From Hydractinia symbiolongicarpus (taxonomy: Eukaryota > Cnidaria > Hydrozoa > Anthoathecata > Hydractiniidae), in contig NC_079883.1 in assembly GCF_029227915.1 (NCBI RefSeq), forward strand, positions 10,602,001 to 10,666,000: DNA of 64,000 nt. The letters run 5' to 3'. Position 1 is the stretch's first letter. Each line of letters starts with the position of its first letter. The notes beneath the pieces were generated by a model. It was given only the letters and a program-made list of their open reading frames with translations, did no database searches and was not told the origin of the DNA. Below are positions 1-5,958 of the stretch, piece after piece. The position numbers were made by a program, and so were the translations under genes.

Positions 1-82
1 GACCTCTGCGATTACTGCAAACGTCAGTAACTCGACCGTACAATTTCTGGTAGTGGGGGCCTGCGTCCGCGCTCGCCCCCTC
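1..82 (+). ncRNA. U1: U1 snRNA, 3' part (cut by window start)
   Basis: This is the 3' half of a U1 gene whose 5' end lies outside the window. It contains the Sm-type site AATTTCTGG (42-50) followed by the terminal stem-loop 4, in which GGGGGC pairs with GCCCCC (75-80). The sequence matches the corresponding part of the full copy at 5793-5958. Confidence 0.93.
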
Positions 83-431
83 CTTAAGTCAAAATGAATG
101 AGCTTAGAAAAGTTGCGCGGCCAAATGTCGGTGGTGACTTAAACGCTAAGGTAAAACCTCGCTTGGCTGTTACGAAACGTGATTGCGATATAAGTCCTCG
201 GAAGGCGGCGGAATTTTATTTTATTTGCCATTCCGTCAGGGTTATTGGATGATCGGCAATAGATCGAGTTTGTATGCATTTGAAAGCTCTTTTTTCTCGT
301 ACTATCACCTGAAAATGTCGTAGGAAAATGTCATAGGAAACACTTTCAACAACCGCCACGTTCCTTAATTGTTATAACAAGAAATATATCACAGCACCAT
401 TGAAATGAAAAGGCAACAAATGAAAATGAAA
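83..431. other. U1-5S spacer, no gene seen
   Basis: These 349 bases separate the 3' ends of U1 and 5S. Besides the candidate U1 3' box I see no gene. There is an imperfect direct repeat with core AAATGAAAAG (403-412 and 424-433) next to the 5S terminator. Type B units lack 22 bp here (397-418), probably lost between short repeats. Short inverted repeats (CGGAAT/ATTCCG near 208-235, TATTG/CAATA near 245-262) are weak and not assigned. Confidence 0.6.
91..101 (+). promoter_or_regulatory. Candidate U1 3' box
   Basis: AAAATGAATGA begins 9 nt after the U1 3' end. A similar AAAAGAATAA lies 10 nt after the U2 3' end (5613-5622). Position and similarity between the two genes suggest the snRNA 3'-end processing signal; the animal consensus is loose, so this is inference. 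The next copy is at 5967-5977. Confidence 0.4.
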
Positions 432-432
432 A
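429..432 (-). terminator. Pol III terminator of 5S
   Basis: Four T residues on the minus strand at the end of the 5S sequence, the standard Pol III stop. Type A and B differ just beyond it by the 22-bp indel. Confidence 0.8.
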
Positions 433-550
433 GCCTACGACACCGGGAGTTCCCAGGCGGTCCCCCATCCAAGTACTATCCCGGCCCGACGATGCTTAAC
501 TTCCGTGATCAGACGAGAACGGGTGTGTTCATCGTGGTATGGCCGTAGAC
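432..550 (-). rRNA. 5S rRNA: 5S rRNA (unit 1)
   Basis: A complete 119-nt 5S rRNA on the minus strand. It starts GTCTACGGCCATACCAC and ends GTCGTAGGCT, so the two ends pair as helix I. The internal control region, including GGAAGTTAAGC and GATGGGGGACCGCC, is intact, as needed for TFIIIA and Pol III. The RNA runs straight into a T4 terminator (429-432 read on the minus strand). The RNA is part of the large ribosomal subunit. The gene lies 3'-to-3' with U1 and 5'-facing the 3' end of H2A. Type A has G and type B has T at plus-strand position 558, just upstream of the RNA start. Nothing suggests a pseudogene. Confidence 0.97.
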
Positions 551-709
551 ATTAGTAGGGGCAAATACGTGCAATTTATTTTGACGTTGTGATCAAATTT
601 TTTTATTTAATTTCTTTGAGTTACTTAGGACAAGGCGTATGCATGGATTATCTATTAGACTTTAAGGTTATAGTTTTGTGAAAAAAACAATGTTTTTTTA
701 AAGATGTGT

Positions 710-725
710 GGCTATAAAAATAGCC
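710..725 (-). terminator. Histone 3' stem-loop of H2A
   Basis: Minus strand GGCTAT-TTTT-ATAGCC: six-base-pair stem and four-base loop, followed by CCACACATC. This is the site bound by SLBP for 3' processing of non-polyadenylated histone mRNA. It begins 23 nt after the stop codon. The animal consensus has pyrimidine at stem position 5; here it is A. Flank ACACA stands where ACCCA is usual. Other copies start at 6586, 11858, 17710, 23562, 29414, 35266, 41118, 46970, 52822 and 58676. Confidence 0.9.
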
Positions 726-747
726 GTTGTTTTCTGAGTGTAGCGGT

Positions 748-1128
748 TTACTTCTTCTGTCCTTTGTCGTTCTTCTTTGGGAGTAAGACAGCTTGAATGT
801 TTGGCAAAACACCACCAGCTGCAATGGTTACACCGCTCAAAAGTTTGTTTAATTCTTCATCATTACGAACAGCCAATTGTAAATGTCTTGGAATAATCCT
901 AGCTTTTTTGTTGTCTCTTGCTGCGTTACCAGCCAACTCCAATATCTCAGCAGATAAATATTCCAAGACGGCTGCTAAGTAAACTGGTGCTCCAGATCCA
1001 ATTCGGTTAGCATAGTGCCCTCTACGAAGGAATCTATGCACTCTACCGACTGGAAATTGAAGTCCAGCTCTTGAGGATCTTGTCTTGGCTTTAGCCTTAG
1101 CTTTTCCACCTTTTCCACGTCCAGACAT
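748..1128 (-). CDS. H2A: Histone H2A, canonical (unit 1)
   Basis: A 126-residue core histone that pairs with H2B in the nucleosome. The tail [21 protein letters not shown] leads into the histone fold with [12 protein letters not shown]. The acidic-patch residues E56, E61, E64, D90, E91 and E92 (counting Met) are all present. The C-tail has LLPKK, the usual ubiquitinated lysine pair, and ends NDKGQKK without an SQ motif, so it is not H2A.X; it also lacks H2A.Z features. Unusual for animals are [12 protein letters not shown] in the L1 region, KKARIIPRH and IAAGGVLPN. The start is the only ATG giving the standard SGRGK tail. The gene is intronless, is divergent from H2B over 284 bp, and its mRNA ends at the stem-loop 710-725. 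Arginines are mostly AGA codons, unlike H4. Confidence 0.97.
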   Translation of the reverse strand: MSGRGKGGKAKAKAKTRSSRAGLQFPVGRVHRFLRRGHYANRIGSGAPVYLAAVLEYLSAEILELAGNAARDNKKARIIPRHLQLAVRNDEELNKLLSGVTIAAGGVLPNIQAVLLPKKNDKGQKK

Positions 1129-1412
1129 AACTGCGATTTGATTTGTAAGTTAATACAAAAACGTACGAATATTTAACGTAAGTGTTAACGAAATAAACTT
1201 TACTCGTTTTTTCATCATAAAAATAGGATCGAAATCATGTTTTTTTAACCAATCATAATTAAGTATTAAACAAAAGATTTTTTTTTTAACCAATTAAATT
1301 GCGTATCGGCGTTTTCGGATCGAATTCGATCCGATTTTTTTACTTATAAACAAAAAGTTTTGACTTGCAGTTTAATGCTTATTTACAAGTTAAGTAGCAA
1401 AAATTTTTAACC
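1129..1412. promoter_or_regulatory. Divergent H2A/H2B promoter
   Basis: For H2B there is TATAAA at 1345-1350 (63 nt before the ATG), with CCAAT boxes at 1249-1253 and 1290-1294, each preceded by T-runs and AA. For H2A the best TATA-like string on the minus strand is TTAAATATT near 1169-1177. A 20-bp perfect palindrome lies at 1315-1334. Box assignments rest on sequence and spacing only; transcription starts are not visible. Confidence 0.7.
1315..1334. repeat. 20-bp perfect palindrome in H2A/H2B promoter
   Basis: TCGGATCGAA is followed directly by its reverse complement TTCGATCCGA. It lies 10 bp upstream of the H2B TATA box and is identical in every unit. It may bind a dimeric regulator; no known factor is recognised. 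Confidence 0.85.
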
Positions 1413-1817
1413 ATGTCTGACGCAGCAGCTAAAGGAGGAAAACAGGCACCTAAAGTAGCCAAGAAAGGTGAAAAAAGAGCCGGCAAAAAAGGAGGAAAGA
1501 TTGGTGGAACTGGTGAAAAGAAACGCAAGAGAAAGAGAAAGGAAAGTTATGCTATTTACATCTACAATGTTTTGAAACAAGTTCACCCAGATGTCGGAGT
1601 TTCAAGCAAAGCTATGAGCATCATGAACTCATTTGTCAACGACATCTTTGAGCGCATTGCTTCCGAAGCTTCGCGTTTGGCTCTTCAAAACAAAAAGTCG
1701 ACCATCTCTTCTCGTGAAATTCAAACCGCAGTACGTCTTCTCTTGCCTGGAGAACTTGCAAAACACGCAGTCAGTGAAGGAACAAAAGCCGTCACAAAAT
1801 ACACAAGCAGCAAGTAA
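1413..1817 (+). CDS. H2B: Histone H2B, canonical (unit 1)
   Basis: A 134-residue core histone, about eight longer than human H2B because of its tail. The tail (residues 1-40) is rich in Lys, Gly and Ala and ends in the basic KRKRKRKES repression-domain motif. The histone fold follows from [15 protein letters not shown] through [17 protein letters not shown] and [24 protein letters not shown] to [14 protein letters not shown]. The ubiquitin-acceptor lysine corresponds to K129 in AVTKYTSSK. There are no SPKK repeats of the kind in sperm H2B variants. Unlike most animal H2B it has LALQNKKS where LAHYNKRS is typical. The start ATG has A at -3 (ACCATGT). Its mRNA ends at the stem-loop 1841-1856; an AATAAA at 1909-1914 could serve as a backup signal. 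Confidence 0.97.
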   Translation: MSDAAAKGGKQAPKVAKKGEKRAGKKGGKIGGTGEKKRKRKRKESYAIYIYNVLKQVHPDVGVSSKAMSIMNSFVNDIFERIASEASRLALQNKKSTISSREIQTAVRLLLPGELAKHAVSEGTKAVTKYTSSK

Positions 1818-1840
1818 ACCAACGTCTACCAAACACAAAC

Positions 1841-1856
1841 GGTCTTTTTTAAGACC
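1841..1856 (+). terminator. Histone 3' stem-loop of H2B (distinct version)
   Basis: GGTCTT-TTTT-AAGACC followed by ACACATCTTTAAAAAAACAT. The stem fits the animal consensus GGYYYU/ARRRCC fully, unlike the other four genes of the unit, which share a different stem. Other copies start at 7717, 12989, 18841, 24693, 30545, 36397, 42249, 48101, 53953 and 59807. Confidence 0.92.
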
Positions 1857-1967
1857 ACACATCTTTAAAAAAACATTTACTTGGCGTCACTACAAGTTAA
1901 CCGAAGTTAATAAAACTTCTAAATAATGTGCTTAAGAACACTAGCCTACATTTAAAATACTTCCCCA

Positions 1968-1979
1968 TGTGTGTGTGTG
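1968..1979. repeat. TG dinucleotide repeat, (TG)6 in type A
   Basis: Six TG units here and in unit 2; five in units 3-11. This 2-bp loss is one of the type B marks. Confidence 0.9.
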
Positions 1980-2011
1980 GATTAGCTTCACTTTTCATAC
2001 GTATTATTAGC

Positions 2012-2036
2012 TGTACTTGCAGAAAAGACAAGTACA
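2012..2036. repeat. Hairpin in H2B/H4 spacer
   Basis: TGTACTTG and CAAGTACA form a perfect 8-bp stem around the 9-nt loop CAGAAAAGA. It is present in all units; function unknown. Confidence 0.7.
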
Positions 2037-2133
2037 TTGATCCATGTTATTGCTTACATTTAACTTAACCCAGCTTTTCACGGAAACACTCCCAGGCAAA
2101 TTAACCCTACAAAGTATTTCTAAATTTTTTTTG

Positions 2134-2147
2134 TGTCATATATGACA
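2134..2147. repeat. 14-bp palindrome in H2B/H4 spacer
   Basis: TGTCATATATGACA is its own reverse complement. It lies about 90 bp past the H4 stem-loop and is kept in all units. Confidence 0.75.
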
Positions 2148-2239
2148 TAGTATCGTATAGCAATAAATGTAACTGTGACAAGACTTTACACATTGTGTAA
2201 TTTGGAAGCGTGCACAAAGTAATGTTTTAAAAGATTTGT

Positions 2240-2255
2240 GGCTATAAAAATAGCC
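2240..2255 (-). terminator. Histone 3' stem-loop of H4
   Basis: Same 16-nt stem-loop as H2A on the minus strand, but the flank reads CCACAAATC rather than CCACACATC. It begins 25 nt after the stop codon. Other copies start at 8116, 13386, 19238, 25090, 30942, 36794, 42646, 48498, 54350 and 60204. Confidence 0.9.
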
Positions 2256-2279
2256 GTTTTTGTTGAGCAATGACAACGC

Positions 2280-2636
<357 letters not shown>

Positions 2637-2725
2637 TTAACAGAATTCAGACAGCTTTAAAAAGAGGCCATAAAATTACCTACTGCTCGTGGAAACACCC
2701 TAATTAACCAATAGAGTTGCGTCAT

Positions 2726-2750
2726 TACAAAATGTTCCGAACATTTTGTA
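2726..2750. repeat. 25-nt inverted repeat in H4/H3 promoter
   Basis: Arms TACAAAATGTTC and GAACATTTTGTA, perfect over 12 bp, flank a single central C at 2738. It lies about 135-160 bp upstream of the H4 ATG and is identical in all units. The spacing does not fit a heat-shock element. Confidence 0.85.
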
Positions 2751-3055
2751 CATTTTTTTAAGTAAAACTGTAGTTTTTTTAAAAATTCGTGGTCTTAATG
2801 TTTCAGTAAGGCAATAAATTTGGCATCGTTGGAATTCGCCAAACCTTCTGCTACTTACTAAAAAAAAAAAAAGTCAAAAGCTTTTGTGTATCAGAAGATA
2901 CAGCCGTTTTCCCGTAGCCAAAAAACACAGATTTTATAAAAATGTTAAAGTAATGAGCGTAATGTCATTATGCAGCCAATCAGAAATTACTTTCTTAGCA
3001 CCAATCAAATGGTTTGTTTTGAACCTTAGCTGTCAATCAATATGAGAAATAAAAC

Positions 3056-3065
3056 TTTGGCGCGA
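3056..3065 (+). promoter_or_regulatory. E2F-like site upstream of H3
   Basis: TTTGGCGCGA matches the E2F core TTTSSCGC and lies 53-62 nt before the H3 ATG, directly after the ATAAAA box. H1 has a fuller version (4585-4596). Confidence 0.5.
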
Positions 3066-3114
3066 TAGTGCATTTTAGACCGTCTTGTGTATCCGTACTA
3101 CATCGACTTCTTAA

Positions 3115-3528
<414 letters not shown>

Positions 3529-3549
3529 GCATCTTACCAAACAAAAAAC

Positions 3550-3565
3550 GGCTATTTTTATAGCC
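3550..3565 (+). terminator. Histone 3' stem-loop of H3
   Basis: GGCTAT-TTTT-ATAGCC followed by ACACATCCATAAAAAATATT, 22 nt after the stop. Other copies start at 9426, 14696, 20548, 26400, 32252, 38104, 43956, 49808, 55660 and 61561; the last is pushed 47 nt further from its stop by a duplication. Confidence 0.92.
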
Positions 3566-3627
3566 ACACATCCATAAAAAATATTACGGCTAGCTTTTTA
3601 TATCAAACTTTGTTCTGCTTTCTGTTT

Positions 3628-3663
3628 AAATTTTATGCTACATAAAAATTTTATGCTACATAA
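3628..3663. repeat. 18-bp tandem duplication
   Basis: AAATTTTATGCTACATAA occurs twice in direct contact (3628-3645, 3646-3663). Both copies are kept in all units, so the duplication predates the spread of the present unit. Confidence 0.9.
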
Positions 3664-3780
3664 AGTTTGACAATGTTAAAAATATGAAGGGCAAGAAAAG
3701 TAAAAGCAAGAAAATAAGAAATTTAAAAACGAAAATACTTAAACTTAGGGAATCTAATCTTAAAATTACTCTTTTTTAAC

Positions 3781-3799
3781 TGTTTAAGTGACTTAAACA
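3781..3799. repeat. 19-nt inverted repeat in H3/H1 spacer
   Basis: TGTTTAAGT and ACTTAAACA, perfect 9-bp arms around G3790. It lies about 45 nt beyond the H1 stem-loop. Confidence 0.8.
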
Positions 3800-3841
3800 A
3801 GTTTAACTTTGTACCAAGATAATGTTTTTTTGTAAATGTGT

Positions 3842-3857
3842 GGCTATAAAAATAGCC
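3842..3857 (-). terminator. Histone 3' stem-loop of H1
   Basis: Same stem-loop as H2A on the minus strand, flank CCACACATTTAC, 32 nt after the stop. Other copies start at 9718, 14988, 20840, 26692, 32544, 38396, 44248, 50100, 55952 and 61853. Confidence 0.9.
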
Positions 3858-3889
3858 GTTTGTTAATGTAATAGCCAGATACACACAAA

Positions 3890-4441
3890 TTATTTTTTTG
3901 CGGTCTTCTTTGCTGCCTTTTTGGGAGTCTTTTTGACCTTCTTTGCTGCAGGTTTTTTAGCAACAGGCTTCTTTGTGGGTTTCTTAGCTGCTGGTTTCTT
4001 AGCCGAGGCTTTCTTTGTGGCAGGCTTCTTTGCTGCTTTCTTTGGCGTGCTCTTCTTTGCTGGCTTCTTTTTTGGTGTACTTTTCTTTGCAGTAGGCTTC
4101 TTTGCCGTTGGCTTTTTTGCTGCGGCCTTTTTCTTAGGTTTTTCTTTTTTTACCTGACCTAGCTTGAATGATCCAGAAGCACCAGTGCCTTTAGTTTGAA
4201 TCAAATCGCCTGATGTTACTCCTCGTTTAAGAGCCATTTTCAGATGATGATCTGAGTTTTCAGCAACTTTGTAATTTGCATGAATATATTTTGTAATAGC
4301 TTGGCGAGATGAACCACCGCGTTCCTTTAGGGTAGCGATAGCAGCCTTGATCATGTCCACATATTTAGGGTGATCAGCTGTCTTCTTTGCAGCAGGTTTC
4401 TTCTTGGGTGCGATTTTCTTTGGAGAAGCTGCTTCACTCAT
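3890..4441 (-). CDS. H1: Linker histone H1 (unit 1)
   Basis: A 183-residue linker histone that binds DNA at the nucleosome dyad. A short N-tail with SPKK (residues 6-9) is followed by the winged-helix globular domain at about 23-95 ([26 protein letters not shown], then [24 protein letters not shown]). The C-tail (96-183) is almost only Lys, Ala, Pro and Thr, with three TPKK sites of the CDK type. I chose the ATG at 4441 (AAAATGAGTGAAGC): the reading frame stays open upstream only to a TTG at 4468, giving an un-histone-like MDCCKKTLK start, and A at -3 favours the ATG. Intronless; convergent with H3. All three of its arginines are CGC or CGA codons. Confidence 0.95.
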   Translation of the reverse strand: MSEAASPKKIAPKKKPAAKKTADHPKYVDMIKAAIATLKERGGSSRQAITKYIHANYKVAENSDHHLKMALKRGVTSGDLIQTKGTGASGSFKLGQVKKEKPKKKAAAKKPTAKKPTAKKSTPKKKPAKKSTPKKAAKKPATKKASAKKPAAKKPTKKPVAKKPAAKKVKKTPKKAAKKTAKK

Positions 4442-4584
4442 TTTTAATGTTTTCTTACAACAATCCAACGATAAACGATGCTTGTTATCACAGTAGAAGT
4501 ATACTAAACATTACCGTGTAAATGAGATATAATTTAAGACGGTGCGAAGTATGCGGACGTAAAAGTACCACTCCCGGGAATTGA

Positions 4585-4596
4585 TTTGGCGCGAAA
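4585..4596. promoter_or_regulatory. E2F consensus site upstream of H1
   Basis: TTTGGCGCGAAA is the symmetric E2F/DP consensus (TTTSGCGCSAAA type), 144-155 nt upstream of the H1 ATG. E2F control of S-phase genes, histones included, is established in animals; binding here is inferred. Confidence 0.6.
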
Positions 4597-4605
4597 ACAG
4601 AAATG

Positions 4606-4612
4606 TGTGTTT
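4606..4612 (-). promoter_or_regulatory. H1-box AAACACA
   Basis: The AAACACA element is typical of replication-dependent H1 promoters in animals. It lies just upstream of the E2F site in the H1 reading direction. Confidence 0.5.
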
Positions 4613-5020
4613 CTGTACATCGTATAATGTCCGTTTTGGGAGCCGCGACTATGCGAAAGCATGTTAATTTTTATTTGTAGCACGACGCAATAGTCTGAAA
4701 GAGAAGCTGCTGGAGTTTGAGGTCTTCAGCATTACATCTACTCTGTTAATTTGGGCTTCTTCCGCGCCCGTGTTAGGATTTTCATAAAGCGTTCTTTGGT
4801 TTGCGTTGCGTATGTCGGCCTACATCATCGACACGGCCTGTTTCCGGCTATTAGGAGCAATTCATATATTGGGCACTGCGTTTCGACTTTTTTATTAGAC
4901 CACAGTAAAAAAATTCACTCACAGAAGTCCCTTTCTTTCATGGCTACAAACACGAAGAATTCTGTCGTAAGTAAAACGAATGCGCAAGCCAAAATAACGA
5001 TGGGGCGAAGTCATAAGCAT

Positions 5021-5093
5021 CGCCCTGTGGCCCAATGGATAAGGCATCTGACTACGAATCAGGGGATTCCAGGTTCGACTCCTGGCAGGGTCG
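5021..5093 (+). tRNA. trnR-ACG: tRNA-Arg(ACG), type A with C1/C72 mismatch (unit 1)
   Basis: A 73-nt tRNA without intron. Anticodon loop CTACGAA gives anticodon ACG (5054-5056), read as ICG for CGU, CGC and CGA. A box TGGCCCAATGG (5028-5038) and B box GGTTCGACTCC (5072-5082) are intact; the T-arm CCAGG/CCTGG and anticodon stem pair fully (one G-U). The acceptor stem is CGCCCTG against CAGGGTC: pair 2-71 is G-U and pair 1-72 is C-C, a mismatch. Type B units have G at position 1, restoring G1-C72. No T4 run follows for about 200 nt, so the Pol III stop is unclear. It may be functional, slightly degenerate, or a pseudogene in type A. Confidence 0.82.
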
Positions 5094-5272
5094 CACTGTC
5101 GCATTTCGGCTGCATGGTCTACTGTGTAACGCGCGCGCACGTTCTGGCGTAATGCGTTGATAAACGGAATGTACGCAGTCATATTGGAAAGTAATATCAC
5201 GCACTTAGTATCGTCGCCTTTGTTAGCATTCATGTAAGTTACCATCCACTCGCTACAGTCGCTCTCCATCCT

Positions 5273-5299
5273 ACGGCTAAATCAACAGCCGTGATTTTT
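5273..5299 (+). terminator. Hairpin followed by T5 (possible Pol III stop)
   Basis: ACGGCT (5273-5278) pairs with AGCCGT (5287-5292), then GA and TTTTT (5295-5299). It is the first possible Pol III terminator downstream of the tRNA. Pol III needs only the T-run; the hairpin may be coincidence. Confidence 0.3.
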
Positions 5300-5361
5300 A
5301 CTATGTCGCCGTCCATCCGTACGCGGTGACAGTTGTAAGCTTTACAGTAACGTGACATGCT

Positions 5362-5375
5362 CCACAAGCAGTTAC
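5362..5375 (+). promoter_or_regulatory. PSE-like element of U2
   Basis: CCACAAGCAGTTAC starts 54 nt before the U2 5' end. U1 has CCACAAGCATTAAC starting at -57. Position matches the proximal sequence element bound by SNAPc in other animals. No TATA box lies between it and the start, as expected for Pol II snRNA genes. Confidence 0.65.
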
Positions 5376-5415
5376 GGTGTGTGGACGATGCCTATCATGG
5401 CAACGCTTGTTCTTT

Positions 5416-5602
5416 ATCGCTTCTCGGCCTAATGGCTAAGATCAAGTGTAGTATCTGTTCTTATCAGTTTAATATCTGGTAGGCCATTCTCTGAATGGTC
5501 AGTATATTAATCTGATTTTTGGCCTTGGGTCATGGAGGTGGATTCATTCACGCCGTGACCACGGGTTGCCTTGGTGTTGCACTATTACCGATGGCGGCCC
5601 AC
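5416..5602 (+). ncRNA. U2: U2 spliceosomal RNA (unit 1)
   Basis: About 187 nt, close to the 188 nt of human U2. It begins ATCGCTTCTCGGCC and contains the branch-point pairing sequence GTAGTA (5448-5453) within the near-invariant block AAGTGTAGTATCTGTTCTTATCAG. Stem-loop IIa pairs GGCCATTC with GAATGGTC. The Sm site is ATTTTTGG (5515-5522). Stem-loop III has a perfect 8-bp base GGTCATGG/CCGTGACC (5528-5560), and stem-loop IV closes GGG...CCC at the 3' end. The loop of stem I is TAAT rather than the common TTTT. The 3' end is set by the end of stem IV plus AC and may be off by a few bases. U2 pairs with the intron branch site in the spliceosome. Confidence 0.95.
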
Positions 5603-5612
5603 ATAAGCAATA

Positions 5613-5622
5613 AAAGAATAAT
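5613..5622 (+). promoter_or_regulatory. Candidate U2 3' box
   Basis: AAAAGAATAA starts about 10 nt after the U2 end, resembling AAAATGAATGA at the same distance behind U1. Confidence 0.4.
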
Positions 5623-5735
5623 AGCAGTCCTCTTTCCGACGGCACTCTGCATAGTCTACGGCGGGAACAAAACGCGTACACTGGGGGAGAATACAGCCTA
5701 TGCCCCGCGACACGGCAGTTTATAACACACTCAAG

Positions 5736-5749
5736 CCACAAGCATTAAC
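5736..5749 (+). promoter_or_regulatory. PSE-like element of U1
   Basis: CCACAAGCATTAAC starts 57 nt before the U1 5' end; 12 of 14 positions equal the U2 element. The 10-bp palindrome AGGGTACCCT (5759-5768) lies between it and the start. Confidence 0.65.
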
Positions 5750-5792
5750 AAACTTTGAAGGGTACCCTCATGCTACGGTGCAGTTCCAACTC

Positions 5793-5958
5793 ATACTTAC
5801 CTGACGGGGAAGTAAAGACTGATCAATGAGGGTTTTCTTCCAGAGTGAGGCTCTTGCATTGCACTACGCTTGGGCTGACCTCTGCGATTACTGCAAACGT
5901 CAGTAACTCGACCGTACAATTTCTGGTAGTGGGGGCCTGCGTCCGCGCTCGCCCCCTC
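5793..5958 (+). ncRNA. U1: U1 spliceosomal RNA (unit 1)
   Basis: About 166 nt (human 164). The 5' end ATACTTACCTG carries the 5'-splice-site pairing sequence (5795-5803). Stem-loop 1 has GATCAATGAGG in the U1-70K loop position. Stem-loop 2 has the U1A/SNF-type loop ATTGCACTACG (from 5858). The Sm site is AATTTCTGG (5918-5926) and stem-loop 4 is GGGGGC/GCCCCC with the TCCG apex. The 3' end is placed 2 nt after stem 4. U1 recognises 5' splice sites. It lies 190 nt behind U2 in the same direction with its own PSE-like element, so it is probably a separate transcription unit. Confidence 0.95.

Larger units (their letters stand above)
1857..2239. other. Convergent H2B/H4 3' spacer
   Basis: No gene is seen in these 383 bases. 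They hold an AATAAA at 1909-1914 and another at 2162-2167, a (TG)6 microsatellite at 1968-1979 ((TG)5 in type B), a hairpin with 8-bp stem at 2012-2036 and a 14-bp palindrome at 2134-2147. Confidence 0.7.
3529..3889. other. Convergent H3/H1 3' spacer
   Basis: This stretch holds the two stem-loops of H3 (3550-3565) and H1 (3842-3857). Between them are an 18-bp tandem duplication (3628-3663) and a 19-nt inverted repeat (3781-3799). Type A and B differ at 3612 (T/C, in GTTCTG versus GTCCTG) and in AAAATTAC versus AAATTTAC near 3763-3770. No gene seen. Confidence 0.7.
4442..5020. promoter_or_regulatory. H1 promoter and H1-tRNA spacer
   Basis: On the minus strand H1 has a TATA-like TAAATTATATC near 4526-4536, a perfect symmetric E2F site at 4585-4596 and an H1-box AAACACA at 4606-4612. 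From about 4625 to the tRNA no gene is seen. Most A/B differences of the whole unit lie here (near 4643, 4682, 4698, 4742, 4768, 4996), so this is the least homogenised part of the unit. The plus-strand open frame across 4751-5152 is chance. Confidence 0.65.
5094..5415. other. tRNA-U2 spacer with U2 promoter
   Basis: No protein gene. The first T-run after the tRNA is TTTTT at 5295-5299, preceded by the hairpin ACGGCT/AGCCGT (5273-5292). The U2 PSE-like element is at 5362-5375. The A/B difference T/A (near 5180) is the last of the diverged block. Confidence 0.6.

Noticed and set aside
83-431. Possible spliced-leader RNA (AAG followed by GTAAAA near 149-155, AT-rich Sm-like string near 212)
   Set aside because: No PSE-like element upstream, the Sm-like string is only AT-rich, and I found no convincing fold. 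A search for trans-spliced mRNAs ending at that AAG would decide.
748-768. H2A.X identity
   Set aside because: The C-terminus is NDKGQKK with no SQ(E/D) motif.
1633-1926. Alternative frame of 97 codons over the H2B 3' half and a similar one over H3 (3329-3577)
   Set aside because: Out-of-frame shadows of conserved histone coding sequence; they run through the stem-loops.
2726-2750. Heat-shock element reading of TTCCGAA
   Set aside because: Heat-shock units need GAA and TTC spaced by two bases; here the spacer is one base and there is no third unit.
3921-4157. Plus-strand hydrophobic frame rich in Phe, Ala and Gly
   Set aside because: It is the antisense of the Lys/Ala-rich H1 tail (Lys codons read as Phe), not a membrane protein.
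4442-4468. Longer H1 start (MDCCKKTLK...)
   Set aside because: It would start at TTG; the downstream ATG gives the usual SEAASPKK tail.
4751-5152. Plus-strand open frame of 133 codons across the H1-tRNA spacer
   Set aside because: It runs through the tRNA, begins at a non-ATG codon and changes with the spacer SNPs; no protein features.
4919-5269. Minus-strand open frame of 116 codons with ARSRTWNPLIRSQMPYPLGH
   Set aside because: This peptide is the antisense translation of the tRNA-Arg gene, a common false protein in databases; the rest is spacer.
5519-5725. Small frames over the U2 3' half and U2-U1 spacer on both strands
   Set aside because: They overlap structured U2 RNA and have no coding features.
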